64,000 bases of DNA from Paenibacillus gorillae (GCF_000513275.1 NZ_CBVJ010000015.1:1-64000); one strand, 5' to 3'. Numbered from the stretch's first letter, positions 16,661 to 26,358 are shown. Notes: generated by a model from the sequence alone, not told the origin. Program-made: numbers and translations.

Positions 16661-16906
16661 ATGAGTCCAGCAGACGAGGGGCAGCGCGAGCATATCGTGG
16701 CGGTTCAGAAAAACGGAGACGGAGATTTAACATCGTTCAAAACGTCATCAGGCCGAATTCTTGATTACGCTACAGCACTTCAAGAGGTTCAAGATGGGCA
16801 TATTGCAGGCGTGAACGCCTTTAAAGGAAGAGATGGAGAACTTCATATTCGCGGAGATGCGGATGGCGATCCAACAAACAATTTAGATCAGCTCCCTATT
16901 TTCTAA
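16661..16906 (+). CDS. DUF3892 family protein
   Basis: 81 aa, ATG at 16661 after AAAAGGAGAG. Compact single domain with HIVAVQKNGDGDLTSFKTSS and GRILDYATALQEVQ, ending in a NLDQLPIF tail. DUF3892 proteins are short, widespread in Bacilli and without assigned function. Ends before a strong bidirectional terminator shared with the next gene. Confidence 0.8.
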   Translation: MSPADEGQREHIVAVQKNGDGDLTSFKTSSGRILDYATALQEVQDGHIAGVNAFKGRDGELHIRGDADGDPTNNLDQLPIF

Positions 16907-16925
16907 GTGCTTGATACAAAAATAG

Positions 16926-16975
16926 AACAGCGGCAAACGCTTGTTAAATCCAAGCGCTTGCCGCTGTTTTTTTAT
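16926..16975. terminator. Bidirectional terminator
   Basis: AACAGCGGCA (from 16926) pairs with TGCCGCTGTT (ending 16968), with a second inner helix CGCTTG/CAAGCG; flanked by A and T runs. Confidence 0.85.
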
Positions 16976-17700
16976 TTATACGAATAGGATTGTCGTTGCT
17001 TAACGAACTGCATAGGTCCTGTCCGGCCGATATATTCCTCCATCGTATCCCCGTAATGCATCAGCATGACTTTGGATTGAATATCCTCCGGAAGCGTTAA
17101 CAGCTCCTCCAGCGAGGCGTGGACAACGCCCGGTGATTGCAGCTGGCAGTCATGGTAGATCGTCTGAACGCCCTCATCTACCAGACGCTGCATCAGCTCC
17201 CCATTGAACTTCATATCTGCGGAGTAAAAGAAACGGTCATTAAATAGGAAAGAGTAGCTCAGCTTCCCTGTTATATGATCGGTCTGAAACAGACGGACAT
17301 GAAGGCCAGGGTGCAATTCGTAATTAATACCTTCTTTAAGTGGCCTTACCTCGAAGAAATCGCTCATCGCGTTGAGCGGCTCTTGCGTCAGTCCGCCCCT
17401 GAGCGTCTGCTCCCATAGTGGATCGACAAGCCCTTCAGCAATATACATAACCGGCTTTTTGCCGTAAAGAAACATCATTTGAAACGCATATTCCTCTAAG
17501 CCGCCTACATGATCGGCATGGATGTGGCTGACCAGCACGGCATCCAGATCGTTGAACGAAAGTCCGGCTGCATGCAAGGAGCTTGGCAGCGTAATGCCAC
17601 AGTCGACGAGAAGCTTATAACCGTCCAGCTCGATGAGGCCGTTGTTGTTGTCATATTTTTTGGCAAATGCGCTCCCTGTTCCGAGCATCGTAATATTCAT
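16972..17700 (-). CDS. Metallo-beta-lactamase-fold hydrolase
   Basis: 242 aa. Metal-binding motif HIHADH near residues 59-64, a later His (near residue 136, TDHITG), Asp in YSADM, and a C-terminal His (LMHYGD). The front MLGTGSAFAKKYDNNNG resembles RNase Z/ElaC-type and related cytosolic hydrolases, but the flexible exosite arm of RNase Z is absent, so tRNA processing is not assumed. Converges with the DUF3892 gene. Substrate unknown. Confidence 0.8.
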   Translation of the reverse strand: MNITMLGTGSAFAKKYDNNNGLIELDGYKLLVDCGITLPSSLHAAGLSFNDLDAVLVSHIHADHVGGLEEYAFQMMFLYGKKPVMYIAEGLVDPLWEQTLRGGLTQEPLNAMSDFFEVRPLKEGINYELHPGLHVRLFQTDHITGKLSYSFLFNDRFFYSADMKFNGELMQRLVDEGVQTIYHDCQLQSPGVVHASLEELLTLPEDIQSKVMLMHYGDTMEEYIGRTGPMQFVKQRQSYSYK

Positions 17701-17833
17701 GGTTTACTCCTCCAATGGTTACGGACTTCTCACCACTTTATCAAAAGATGCGCAAACTGACAAACCAAGATACACATTTGGCCCGATCTACATATAATGC
17801 ATCAGCATAACGGTGGAAGGGGCGGAAGTTAGA

Positions 17834-18040
17834 ATGAGCAAAGGGAAGGGCAAGGCCAAAGTAATCAAGAAAAAGGCGGCAAGTGAAAGAAAGCAGTACC
17901 ATTATAAGCTGGTGCTGTCGGGCACCTGCGGCGTATGCAAAACGCCATGCGCGCGAGGCATGAAGTACTGGGAGAGAATGCAGGAGCCGGGGTCGCTGGG
18001 TAAAGGCGTGCCTTGCATTTTAACCCGCACATACGGGTAA
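17834..18040 (+). CDS. Small basic Cys-rich protein of unknown function
   Basis: 68 aa from ATG at 17834 (GGAAGTTAGA upstream). Lys-rich N-terminus (MSKGKGKAKVIKKKAASERK), then a Cys cluster: CGVCKTPCARGMKYW and a fourth Cys in GVPCILTR. The pattern CxxCxxxC plus a distal C suggests a zinc site, and the basic arm suggests nucleic acid contact. Not recognised. Confidence 0.6.
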   Translation: MSKGKGKAKVIKKKAASERKQYHYKLVLSGTCGVCKTPCARGMKYWERMQEPGSLGKGVPCILTRTYG

Positions 18041-18228
18041 TACTGGGCTGGGAGATGTGGAGCATTTCCCAGGCAATCGCGTTATTCTACAGCATTTTAC
18101 AGCCGGGAACGGCAATGATTTCCACCCTGAGACTCAAGTGAAAAATATGCTTTTTTTACCGCAACTTTCATCTATAGGCCGAGTATAACCTTACATCCAA
18201 AGAGTAACCGGATGGAGGGTTTTCATCG

Positions 18229-18792
18229 ATGAAATTCAGTAAAATTGCTATCCTTCTTGTCGTGCTGACACTGTGCGGAGGAACGTTAATGTTTGCGGAT
18301 GCGGCCTCGCAGAAGGTACGTGTTATATTGAACGGCAGCGAGCTGGACGACAACGGACTGATTGTGGACAACAAAACCTATTTGCCGCTTCGGCAAATTG
18401 CGAACGGATTGCAGGCGATTGTCAGCTGGGACAATCAGACCAAGAAAGCAACGCTGTATAAACCGAATGTTCATATGATTCTGTTCCAGGACAAAGTCGT
18501 GTTCGGCAATGTGGACAAAGGCAACCGTTATACGTTCAACGTGCTGTCCCAGATCGATAATCTGACGACGGAAGTGTCCGCTGTTAAAGTTTCGATTACC
18601 GATCCTAACGGAACGGAAAAAGTCATTCAATCACAGTCAGTCAACATTACGAAAGATAATTTCTGGTATAGAACCGAGGATATCAAATATAACTTTGAGT
18701 TTGCCGGAAAATATGCGGTCCGCTTTTATATGAAGACAAGCGCGTCAGATGAGTGGACGGTTGTGTCCGAGAAGCTTATTTCCTCACAATAA
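18229..18792 (+). CDS. Secreted stalk-domain protein (copper amine oxidase N-terminal-like)
   Basis: 187 aa. Signal peptide with hydrophobic core IAILLVVLTLCGG and likely cleavage near DAAS. Residues 30-85 match the stalk domain found at the N-terminus of copper amine oxidases and many Paenibacillus surface proteins (VRVILNGSELDDNG, YLPLRQIANGLQAIVSWD). The rest is a beta-rich domain of about 100 residues, possibly immunoglobulin-like. ATG follows GGATGGAGGG. Extracellular; likely an accessory or binding module, no enzymatic residues seen. Confidence 0.7.
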   Translation: MKFSKIAILLVVLTLCGGTLMFADAASQKVRVILNGSELDDNGLIVDNKTYLPLRQIANGLQAIVSWDNQTKKATLYKPNVHMILFQDKVVFGNVDKGNRYTFNVLSQIDNLTTEVSAVKVSITDPNGTEKVIQSQSVNITKDNFWYRTEDIKYNFEFAGKYAVRFYMKTSASDEWTVVSEKLISSQ

Positions 18793-18826
18793 TTTTGGTA
18801 GAAAAGCGTAGTTTCATAAGCGATTT

Positions 18827-18862
18827 GCTCTTATTCTCGATTGAGGATAGGGGCTTTTTTTT
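18827..18862 (+). terminator. Intrinsic terminator
   Basis: GCTCTTATTCTC pairs with GAGGATAGGGGC (with G-T pairs), followed by eight T. Confidence 0.65.
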
Positions 18863-18958
18863 ACCTAAAACGTCTGCCGTCATTATGGTTTGACCGCTTT
18901 ACTGTCTCATGGTACGATACGAGAGTATGTATATATAATTGAAATGGGGTATTCTGCA

Positions 18959-19282
18959 ATGAGCGAGCATCAGCATGGAGACAACTGCGGCTGCGGACAT
19001 GACCACGATCACGATCATGATCACGAAGAGCATGTGTTCATAGTAACAGACGACGAAGGCCAAGAACGTGAAATGGTTATGGTCTATACGTTTGAATCGG
19101 AAGATAAAGCTTATGCCGTATTGCTGGATCGCAATGATCCGGAAGCGGACGGTGTTATTTTCCGTTTTGAAGAAGAGAATGAAGAGACTTTCCTGGTTGG
19201 CATCGAAGATGATGCAGAGTGGGATCGCGTAACGGCGATTTATGAAGAAATTGCTCGCGTGGAGAATGAATCCCAAGGTTAA
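18959..19282 (+). CDS. DUF1292 family protein with His-rich N-terminus
   Basis: 107 aa from ATG at 18959. Residues 1-25 are a metal-binding-type tract (CGCGHDHDHDHDHEEH). The rest is the DUF1292 fold (VFIVTDDEGQEREMVMVYTF, KAYAVLLDRNDPEADG, VIFRFEEENEETFLVGIEDD), as in B. subtilis YrzB. Strongly acidic, cytosolic, function unknown. In many Bacilli this family sits near yrrK and udk; that context is absent here. Confidence 0.8.
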   Translation: MSEHQHGDNCGCGHDHDHDHDHEEHVFIVTDDEGQEREMVMVYTFESEDKAYAVLLDRNDPEADGVIFRFEEENEETFLVGIEDDAEWDRVTAIYEEIARVENESQG

Positions 19283-19319
19283 TCGGGAGAAATTCAATAG
19301 TTTACAGGGTCAAAAAGAG

Positions 19320-19359
19320 AAAGGGCTGTCCTAAACTGACTTAGGGACGCCCTTTTTTT
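19320..19359 (+). terminator. Intrinsic terminator
   Basis: AAGGGCTGTCCTAA pairs with TTAGGGACGCCCTT followed by a T run. Confidence 0.8.
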
Positions 19360-19366
19360 ATGTCGT

Positions 19367-19762
19367 TCATTTCCGGGGATTATAGTAAATCGTCCGTCCA
19401 TTGAAGAGCTGAAGCTCCGCTTGCAGCTGCTTTGCTAAATATTTGCATAGCTCGTTAGCCTTGGCCTTGTCTCCATGAGTGGATTGCTCGGGCAGCACAG
19501 CTTGAATCGTTGTGCCAGCTTCGTCTGTCCCAAAAATAATGTATTTGTAAGAGGGATGAGTGCCTTTCAAATAAAACCACCGGTCGTCCTGCTTCGTCTC
19601 AATCGTATAAGGAAAGGCTGCTCCTGCATAATCCCAATCGAGCTGCTGGCCGGTCAGAGCCGTCTGATCACGGTAATGAAGCAGCTTCTCCTTTAATTGA
19701 GCAAGCGACAGTTCACCTTCGGCGGAGCCTTGCACCAGTTTAATGTAAGCGCTTTGACCCAT
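19367..19762 (-). CDS. DUF1885 family protein
   Basis: 131 aa from ATG at 19762 (MGQSAYIKLVQGSAEGELS), chosen because GGAGGTGGG lies just upstream and family members start here. Conserved parts: LKEKLLHYRDQTALTGQQLDW and KYIIFGTDEAGTTIQAVLPE. Small cytosolic protein limited to Bacilli; function not known. Confidence 0.75.
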   Translation of the reverse strand: MGQSAYIKLVQGSAEGELSLAQLKEKLLHYRDQTALTGQQLDWDYAGAAFPYTIETKQDDRWFYLKGTHPSYKYIIFGTDEAGTTIQAVLPEQSTHGDKAKANELCKYLAKQLQAELQLFNGRTIYYNPRK

Positions 19763-19885
19763 GCGTCCCACCTCCACGCCCATCATAGCATGCGGCAGCT
19801 TCCTTTTACAATAAGTGGAACAGCAATGCAAAAATACATTTTGTTTGTTGAGGAGGTACATCTGGTCCGGTGTCGAGCCAACGGC

Positions 19886-19940
19886 AAACGCCGGTTACGC
19901 TGCCTTGGTAGATCAGGCTGCATAACCGGCGTTTCTTTTC
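19886..19940. terminator. Terminator between speA and the DUF1885 gene
   Basis: AAACGCCGGTTA (19886-19897) pairs perfectly with TAACCGGCGTTT (19923-19934) with an inner CTGCC/GGCTG helix. Confidence 0.65.
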
Positions 19941-19951
19941 GCAGAGTAGAA

Positions 19952-21421
19952 CTAGAAAATTGCGTTTTCCTCCACAATTACTTTCACAAATTGAATGCTG
20001 CGGTCCTCTGGACCCTTAACCGGCAAGCCAACCTCTACATGATCGATGATATAGTCGATGTTGTTTTGGGAAATGACCTCTCCCGGCAGAAGAATCGGAA
20101 TGCCCGGCGGGTACACATAGATAAACTCGGCAATAATACGTCCAGCCGATTCCTTGAACGGAACAACCTCAGTTTCCCCGTAAAAAGCGTCACGCGGCGT
20201 CAGTGAAAGCTGCGGAATGTCCGGAATTTTAACGACCAGCTCACGCGCTTCAGCGCCTTCGTGGAACGCTGCGGACAAGCCTTTTAGCGATTCAATCAAT
20301 TTATCGACAGAATCAGACGTATCTCCAGGGGTAACTAGGCAAAGAATGTTATACATGTCGCTCATTTCGATCTCAAGGTTATAATGCTCACGCAGCCAGT
20401 TTTCCGTCTCGTAGCCTGTCAGGCCAAGATGGCGGATATGAATGGACACTTTCGTAGGGTCAAAGTCATAAGTGGCTTCGTCGCCTAGTATTTCCTCCCC
20501 GAAGCAATGCAAGCCGGGGATCATATTAATCTGCTCGCGCGCATATTGGGCCAGATTAATCGCTTTTTCAGCAATATCATGACCGTTGATGGCGAGATTG
20601 CGCCGTGATGTATCAAGGGACGCAAGAAGCAGGTATGAAGTTGATGTTGTTGTCAGCATGCTGATAATGGTCTGAATACGATGCGGATTGACGCGGCCTT
20701 TGCGTACATTCAGCACAGAGCTTTGCGTCATGGAGCCGCCAAGCTTATGAACACTGGTTGCAGCCATATCGGCGCCCGCTTCCATTGCGGACATTGGCAG
20801 CTTCTCATGAAAGTGAATGAGCACACCATGTGCTTCATCGACGAGTACTGGAATGTCGTAGCCGTGAACGAGATCTACGATTTCTTTCAAGTTAGCGCAA
20901 ATGCCGAAGTAAGTCGGGTTGATAACCAGCACAGCTTTAGCATCGGGATGCTTGTCCAGCGCACGTTTGACGGAGCGCGTCGTAATGCCGTGGTCGATGC
21001 CCAGATTGGCATCGCGGGCAGGACTAATGAAGACAGGGCGTGCCCCGGCGAAAATAATAGCAGCCATAATCGATTTATGCACGTTGCGCGGCACGATAAT
21101 TTTATCGCCCGGCGCGCAAACTGTCATAATCATCGTAATAATGGCACCGCTTGTTCCTTGTACGGAAAAATAAGTGTAATCAGCGCCGAAAGCATCGGCT
21201 GCGAGCTTTTGGGCTTCTTCAATAACGCCGGTCGGTTGATGCAAATCATCCAGCGGGGCTATATTGATCAAGTCGATCGACAACGCGTTGTCGCCGATAA
21301 ACTCTCGAAATTCGGGATCGCTGCCTAGGCCTTTCTTATGTCCCGGAATATGAAACTGTACCGGGTTCTGCTCCGCATGGCGGCGGAGTGCGCTGAAGAG
21401 CGGGGTTTGGTTATGGTCCAT
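19952..21421 (-). CDS. speA: Arginine decarboxylase (Orn/Lys/Arg decarboxylase family)
   Basis: 489 aa, the length of B. subtilis SpeA, a PLP enzyme that makes agmatine from arginine for polyamine synthesis. Visible: PVQFHIPGHKKG near the N-terminus, SVQGTSGAI (PLP phosphate), DEAHG, and the PLP lysine in SVHKLGGSMTQSS. The C-terminal domain (TPRDAFYGETEVVPFKESAG, YPPGIPILLPGE) is complete. Divergent from the MFS gene pair. The partner genes for spermidine synthesis are not in the window. Lysine decarboxylation cannot be excluded. Confidence 0.9.
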   Translation of the reverse strand: MDHNQTPLFSALRRHAEQNPVQFHIPGHKKGLGSDPEFREFIGDNALSIDLINIAPLDDLHQPTGVIEEAQKLAADAFGADYTYFSVQGTSGAIITMIMTVCAPGDKIIVPRNVHKSIMAAIIFAGARPVFISPARDANLGIDHGITTRSVKRALDKHPDAKAVLVINPTYFGICANLKEIVDLVHGYDIPVLVDEAHGVLIHFHEKLPMSAMEAGADMAATSVHKLGGSMTQSSVLNVRKGRVNPHRIQTIISMLTTTSTSYLLLASLDTSRRNLAINGHDIAEKAINLAQYAREQINMIPGLHCFGEEILGDEATYDFDPTKVSIHIRHLGLTGYETENWLREHYNLEIEMSDMYNILCLVTPGDTSDSVDKLIESLKGLSAAFHEGAEARELVVKIPDIPQLSLTPRDAFYGETEVVPFKESAGRIIAEFIYVYPPGIPILLPGEVISQNNIDYIIDHVEVGLPVKGPEDRSIQFVKVIVEENAIF

Positions 21422-21536
21422 CGCTGTAATCCCTGCCTTTCGGTATCGTCAAAAAGTGCAAACAAAATTGAGTATAGCAAAAACAAGTCGGAATGCAAGC
21501 AGCATTTTTAGATTATAGAATCGGAGTGTACAAGCT

Positions 21537-22808
21537 ATGAACCAAATCGAAGCGCCGGCAAGGCGCAAAAGCCCAGTGTGGAGCTCGCCGTTTGTTATTC
21601 AACTGCTCATTATTATGCTGCTTGTAGAATTTGTAAAAGGGGCATTGATCGTATCCATACTGCCCGTTTACATGGGTACGGTGCTTGGCCTGTCAGCTTA
21701 TGCGATAGGCTGGTCGCTCGCGCTTCTATATATAGGAGACAATGCGTTCCGCAGTCCGCTGGGCTGGTTGATCGAACGGGTTGGTTACCGGCAGACGATG
21801 CTGTTCGGCATCATCCTGACCTTTGCCGCCGTGCTGATTGTCACTTTTATGCATCACGTCGGCTGGCTTATCTTTGCCTGCCTGCTGCTTGGCGTCGGTA
21901 CTTCGCCGTTATGGCCTTGCGTCATTACTGGAGCAACAGCGGGCGGGGAATCGAGCGGTACGGTCATGAGCGTTGTCTATATGTCCTGGCTGATTGGAAT
22001 CGGAAGCGGGCCGATCGTAATTAATTTTTTCATTGCGCATACGTATACACGCGCTTTCCAGATTTTAATCGGAGCTATGACGATTGCAGTTATTGTTACG
22101 CTGCTGCTTCCAGGCAGGAAACAATCGAAGGCGATGGAATCGGCGTCGGCAGATGCGTCAGGGGAAGGCAGCGCTGGACAGAATCTGACGGCTGCTAAGC
22201 CGATACACATTAGAGCTGTGGAATATATGAATAAACTTCGTGATTCCCTGCACGTTAGCAGACTGCTATATCCGGCTATGTTCGCGCAAAACTTCGCCCT
22301 AGGGCTGCTGACGCCGATTCTGTCGCTTTATGCGCGAACGGTGCTTCATCTCACTCCCCAGCAATACAGCTACTTTCTGGTGGCTGGAGGGGCTGTTACG
22401 GCGCTGGGGCTCATTCCCGTCGGCAAAGCTGTTGACCGCTGGGGTACGCGCTGGCTGCTGCATATTGGCTTTCTGCTCGCTGCAGTGTCATTGCCGCTGC
22501 TTGGGATGACCAGATATCTCCCGGCGGTTCTCGTCATTGTGGCTATCATAGGCATCGGTTACGCTTGCATTATACCGGCGTGGAACGCATTTATCGCTGA
22601 GCAAATTCCGAAGACGGAGCGCGGTGCGGTATGGGGATTTTTTCTGACGATTGAAGGAACGGGCATGGTGCTGGGCTCCATTATGTCCGGCAGGCTGTGG
22701 GACAGCTTTGGCCCGCACATGCCTTTTCAGTTGAGCGGCATCGTTATGATCGTGTTATTTGTTCTTCATTTGTTCATAACTAAGCGGCAGCGCGTTATGG
22801 TACGATAG
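21537..22808 (+). CDS. MFS transporter
   Basis: 423 aa with twelve membrane segments and a central cytosolic loop of about 40 residues (residues 195-235). The MFS motif between segments 2 and 3 appears as GWLIERVGYRQTMLFG, and its repeat in the second half as GKAVDRWGTRWLL. Likely a drug or metabolite exporter; substrate unknown. Followed after 20 bases by a second MFS gene, presumably in one operon. Confidence 0.85.
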   Translation: MNQIEAPARRKSPVWSSPFVIQLLIIMLLVEFVKGALIVSILPVYMGTVLGLSAYAIGWSLALLYIGDNAFRSPLGWLIERVGYRQTMLFGIILTFAAVLIVTFMHHVGWLIFACLLLGVGTSPLWPCVITGATAGGESSGTVMSVVYMSWLIGIGSGPIVINFFIAHTYTRAFQILIGAMTIAVIVTLLLPGRKQSKAMESASADASGEGSAGQNLTAAKPIHIRAVEYMNKLRDSLHVSRLLYPAMFAQNFALGLLTPILSLYARTVLHLTPQQYSYFLVAGGAVTALGLIPVGKAVDRWGTRWLLHIGFLLAAVSLPLLGMTRYLPAVLVIVAIIGIGYACIIPAWNAFIAEQIPKTERGAVWGFFLTIEGTGMVLGSIMSGRLWDSFGPHMPFQLSGIVMIVLFVLHLFITKRQRVMVR

Positions 22809-22828
22809 CGAATGGAGGCGAATCGGCT

Positions 22829-24019
22829 ATGCGAGACAAACGACTATTAATTGTAATGGCTATTCTAATGACAACTTTCCTCGGATTCGGGATCATCATT
22901 CCCGTTATGCCCGAAATTATCAAGGAAACTGCCCATCAAGGCTTTGAGAAGCATACCGGCTATATGCTTGCTGTGTATTCTCTCGTATCATTTGTGCTAT
23001 CTCCTTATTGGGGAGGCTTGTCCGACCGGATCGGCAGACGTCCGATCATCCTGACTGGCGTTGTCGGTTTTGCGGTTAGCTTCGTCCTGTTTGGACTGGC
23101 ATCGGGCAACTTGCCGCTCATGTATATATCCCGCGTGCTTGGCGGCCTGTTCTCTGGTGCTGTCACTTCCGTAATCGTTGCTTATGTTGCGGATATTACA
23201 CCTAAGGAGCACCGGACTAAAGGGATGGCTCTTGTTGGCATGTCTATCGGCGCTGGCTTTACATTCGGCCCTGCTTTTGGCGGATTCCTAAGCATCATTT
23301 CGCTGGAAATGCCTTTTTATGTCGCATCCGGCCTAGCGCTCTTTACGTTTGTATTGGCTTACTTGAAACTGAAGGAATCGCTTGCTCCTGAGCAGCGCAG
23401 ATCGGCATCCGAGCCTCGCGTGTCGCGTTGGAGCGCTTTTACAGGTTCGTTGAAGTATTTGTATGTGCTGGCTTTTTTCGTGACCTTTACACTTGCAGGC
23501 CTGGAGGCCACGCTGCAAATCTTCGGGATGAAACGGTTTGACGTGACGCCGCTTCAGGTTGGCGTGTTGTTTTTTGTATGCGGTTTTGTCGGGGCGCTCG
23601 TGCAGGGCGGCTTCGTGCGGCGCCGTATCAAGAAGGGAGACGAGCCGAAGTATATCGGTATCGGACTCGTCATTTCGGCAATCGGCTTTTTCATGCTGCT
23701 AGGCGCGCATTCGCTCTGGTGGGCAACTGTATCGCTGGCTGTATTCGGCATCGGCAATGCGTTGATCCGTCCATGCGTAACCTCGCTTATTACACAGAAA
23801 ACGACTGTTGGTCAAGGGGTAGCCTCGGGCTTAAGCTCATCAATGGACAGCCTTGGCCGTATCGTTGGACCGTTGTTTGGAACGTTTCTATTTACGGTCG
23901 GCGATAACCTTCCATACGTATCCGGCGGTGTGCTCTGTCTGGCTGCGCTGTTGCTGCTTGTTCAGTTCCGCAAGCTGGACAGCCGACTGCGGCCTAGCTC
24001 GGAGACGAGCAGCACATAA
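22829..24019 (+). CDS. MFS multidrug-type efflux protein
   Basis: 396 aa, twelve membrane segments, ATG after GGAGGCGAATCGG. The front TTFLGFGIIIPVMPEII and the loop GGLSDRIGRRPIILTGV are typical of the TetA/Bmr-like drug-proton antiporters. Cotranscribed with the preceding MFS gene. The two proteins belong to different subfamilies, so they are not a recent duplication. Substrate unknown. Confidence 0.85.
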   Translation: MRDKRLLIVMAILMTTFLGFGIIIPVMPEIIKETAHQGFEKHTGYMLAVYSLVSFVLSPYWGGLSDRIGRRPIILTGVVGFAVSFVLFGLASGNLPLMYISRVLGGLFSGAVTSVIVAYVADITPKEHRTKGMALVGMSIGAGFTFGPAFGGFLSIISLEMPFYVASGLALFTFVLAYLKLKESLAPEQRRSASEPRVSRWSAFTGSLKYLYVLAFFVTFTLAGLEATLQIFGMKRFDVTPLQVGVLFFVCGFVGALVQGGFVRRRIKKGDEPKYIGIGLVISAIGFFMLLGAHSLWWATVSLAVFGIGNALIRPCVTSLITQKTTVGQGVASGLSSSMDSLGRIVGPLFGTFLFTVGDNLPYVSGGVLCLAALLLLVQFRKLDSRLRPSSETSST

Positions 24020-24035
24020 TAGTCTGATAATGATG

Positions 24036-24073
24036 AAAAAGAACCAATTCCAAGTGGAATTGGTTCTTTTTCA
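24036..24073 (+). terminator. Intrinsic terminator
   Basis: AAAAAGAACCAATTCCA pairs perfectly with TGGAATTGGTTCTTTTT. Confidence 0.9.
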
Positions 24074-24320
24074 TTATAGAAATTCATCTAGGGTTCATGG
24101 TTTTAAGACAAGAGGAATAGCCGCCGGTGTTTTTTGAGAGCGGACACGTCCAGTAGCGCCGTTGTATGTGTACATGAATTTGTAGTGAGGTTCAAGCGCG
24201 GAAGGCTACACTAGCGAGCGGTTATTTTTCAATATCGCTTGTTTTTATTCTCTAGACAATGGTAAGATTAATGGGAACGTATGTTTGTTTTTTGTATTAT
24301 CCACGAATAGGGGGATAGGC

Positions 24321-24509
24321 GTGGTTGAAATCGTTGAAAAAGAGCAATTTCCGGCATTAGGAAAGAGGGTTGCTAATGAAGCTCACAAATGGATACCGCC
24401 ATTATGGCAAGAAGCAAATAATAACTTTATTGAGATAAGCAACCTCGCCATCCATCATCATGTGCAAGCGGCTCCCGTTTGTTTCGTTAAGGAGTCGATA
24501 CGTACATGA
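24321..24509 (+). pseudogene. GyrI-like/effector-binding domain fragment
   Basis: From GTG at 24321 (GGGGATAGG upstream) the frame reads VEIVEKEQFPALGKRV and KWIPPLWQEANNNFIEI, matching the first third of GyrI-like small-molecule binding proteins. It then ends after an unrelated tail at 24509, so the domain is truncated to about 62 residues. The region 24,074-24,320 upstream holds no gene. Confidence 0.45.
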
Positions 24510-25698
24510 TCCAATTGACGAACCGCCAGGCACGGCAATTTCTGTTATTGAAGCACGGGCTGTTAGGTGAATATCAATTTGCTGGAAAGCAGGGAGTATT
24601 GGATTTTGTGCGGCAGGTCGGCTGTATTCAATACGATCCCATTGATGTTTGCGGAAAAAACGCCGAATTGGTGCTACAGTCGCGAATCAAGGGATTTACC
24701 AAGAACATGCTCAACGAGTTGCTGTATAAAGATAGATTCCTGATCGATTATCCCGACAAGAATCTGGCTATTACCTCTGTCGAGGACTGGCCGTATTTTG
24801 AGCGGTATAGGCAGGCTGCAAGGCAACATGCCAAGCGCTATCCCGAAATGGAAGTGTTAACAGAGCAAGTGCGGGTTCACATCCAAAATCACGGTGTGCT
24901 AAGTTCGGATGATCTAAAATTGGATGGGAATTTCTCGTGGCAATCGGCCATCCACTGGAGCAGCGGAAACAATCCATCCCGGTCGGTGCTGGAACAGATG
25001 TACTCGACAGGCGAGTTGATTATCCATCACAAAAAAGGACACGTAAATATTACGATCTTGCCGGGAAGCACATACAGCCAAATCTGCTGAATACATCGGA
25101 GCCGCTGAAGGGCGAGCTTGAGCATCACAAGTGGCGTGTACTGCGCCGGATCGGCGCTGTTGGCCTTTTATGGAATCGCGCATCTGATGCTTGGCTAAAC
25201 ATATGGGGAATGAAAGCGGAGCAGCGCAATGAGGCTTTCCGCCAGTTGTTGGACGAAGCTCGCATTGTTGCTATTGCCGCAGAGCAATTGAAGCATACGC
25301 TGTACTGCCGCGCGGAGGACTTGCCGCTTATTGAAGCCGTCCTGCAAAATCCGGAGCCGAAATTTCGCTGCGAGCTGATTGCCCCGCTGGACAATTTGAT
25401 ATGGGACAGAAAGCTGATCAACGAATTATTTGGCTTCGATTACACCTGGGAGATTTACACACCCGCTATCAAACGGAAATTCGGCTATTATGTACTGCCT
25501 CTATTATACGGAGAAAGCCTCATCGGACGAGCCGAGGTCATCGCGGAGCGAAAAACCAGGACGCTCTTTGTTAAAAACATCTGGTACGAGAACGGCATAG
25601 AGTCAACAAAACAATTGCGAACAGCCTTGAACAATTGTTTACAAAATTTTGCATTATTCAACGGCTGCGAGACGATTTCGACAGAGTCTGTGGACTGA
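24506..25698 (+). pseudogene. YcaQ-type winged-helix (HTH_42) protein, frameshifted
   Basis: The first frame (24506 to about 25,045) gives QLTNRQARQFLLLKHGL, VGCIQYDPIDVCGKNAELVL and a DLKLDGNFSW region. The second frame (to 25698) gives RTRKYYDLAGKHI, KWRVLRRIGAVGLLWNRAS and the C-terminal FVKNIWYENG. Joined they make an ordinary 397-codon member of the family that includes DNA glycosylase YcaQ, which unhooks interstrand crosslinks. One base is missing near an A run at about 25,029-25,036. All other positions look intact, so recent loss or a sequencing error is possible. Confidence 0.75.
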
Positions 25699-25854
25699 TA
25701 TTTCCAGTCAGTTAATTACATTTCGGGGTTAGCGCAATGATTTTCGGCAGCTTCGTTTGGTTAACGGAGTAATTTAAGTAAATGTAAATATCCACTTAGG
25801 AACTAGTGTTCGGTGCAATAAACTTAAATTCATTACAAAAAGGAGCTGTTGAAT

Positions 25855-26358
25855 TTGTATAAACACATTAAAGATTTTGCCGCAACTTGGCAGTATGAAA
25901 CGGAAGCAACTATGCGGACACTGGAGATGCTGACCGACGAGTCTCTTGGCCAACAGGTAACAAGCGATCATAGGACGCTTGGACGTGTTGCATGGCACCT
26001 TGTACAAACGTTGCACGAAATGCCATCTCGGACGGGACTGTCTTTCGAAGGACCGGGTGAAGATATGCCGGTGCCAGCTTCGGCAGCAAATATCGCGTCA
26101 GTCTATAAGAGGACCTCACAAGCGCTCCTTGCTGCTATACAGTCTAGTTGGAAAGATGAGAATCTGCTTATCATGAGCGATATGTATGGTGATCAATGGC
26201 CAAACGGCTTAATGCTGGATATTCTCGTAAAGCATGAGATTCACCATCGTGGTCAGATGACAGTCCTGATGCGTCAGGCAGGCCTTCGTGTGCCGGAGCT
26301 TTACGGCCCGACTAAAGAGCAGTGGGCTGAGTACGGAGAACTACCTCCAGTAATTTAG
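25855..26358 (+). CDS. DinB family protein
   Basis: 167 aa from TTG at 25855, placed about 9 bases after AGGAG; the TTG at 25849 is too close to it. Four-helix DinB fold with the three metal-binding His visible: one in GRVAWHLVQ and two in HEIHHRGQMTVLMRQ. DinB-like proteins include thiol-dependent S-transferases (bacillithiol users) and stress proteins. Monocistronic. The following 150 bases are empty. Confidence 0.8.
   Translation: MYKHIKDFAATWQYETEATMRTLEMLTDESLGQQVTSDHRTLGRVAWHLVQTLHEMPSRTGLSFEGPGEDMPVPASAANIASVYKRTSQALLAAIQSSWKDENLLIMSDMYGDQWPNGLMLDILVKHEIHHRGQMTVLMRQAGLRVPELYGPTKEQWAEYGELPPVI

Noticed and set aside
20681-21328. 215-codon + strand frame opposite speA
   Set aside because: Shadow of speA; composition is unlike a protein and no initiation site is present.
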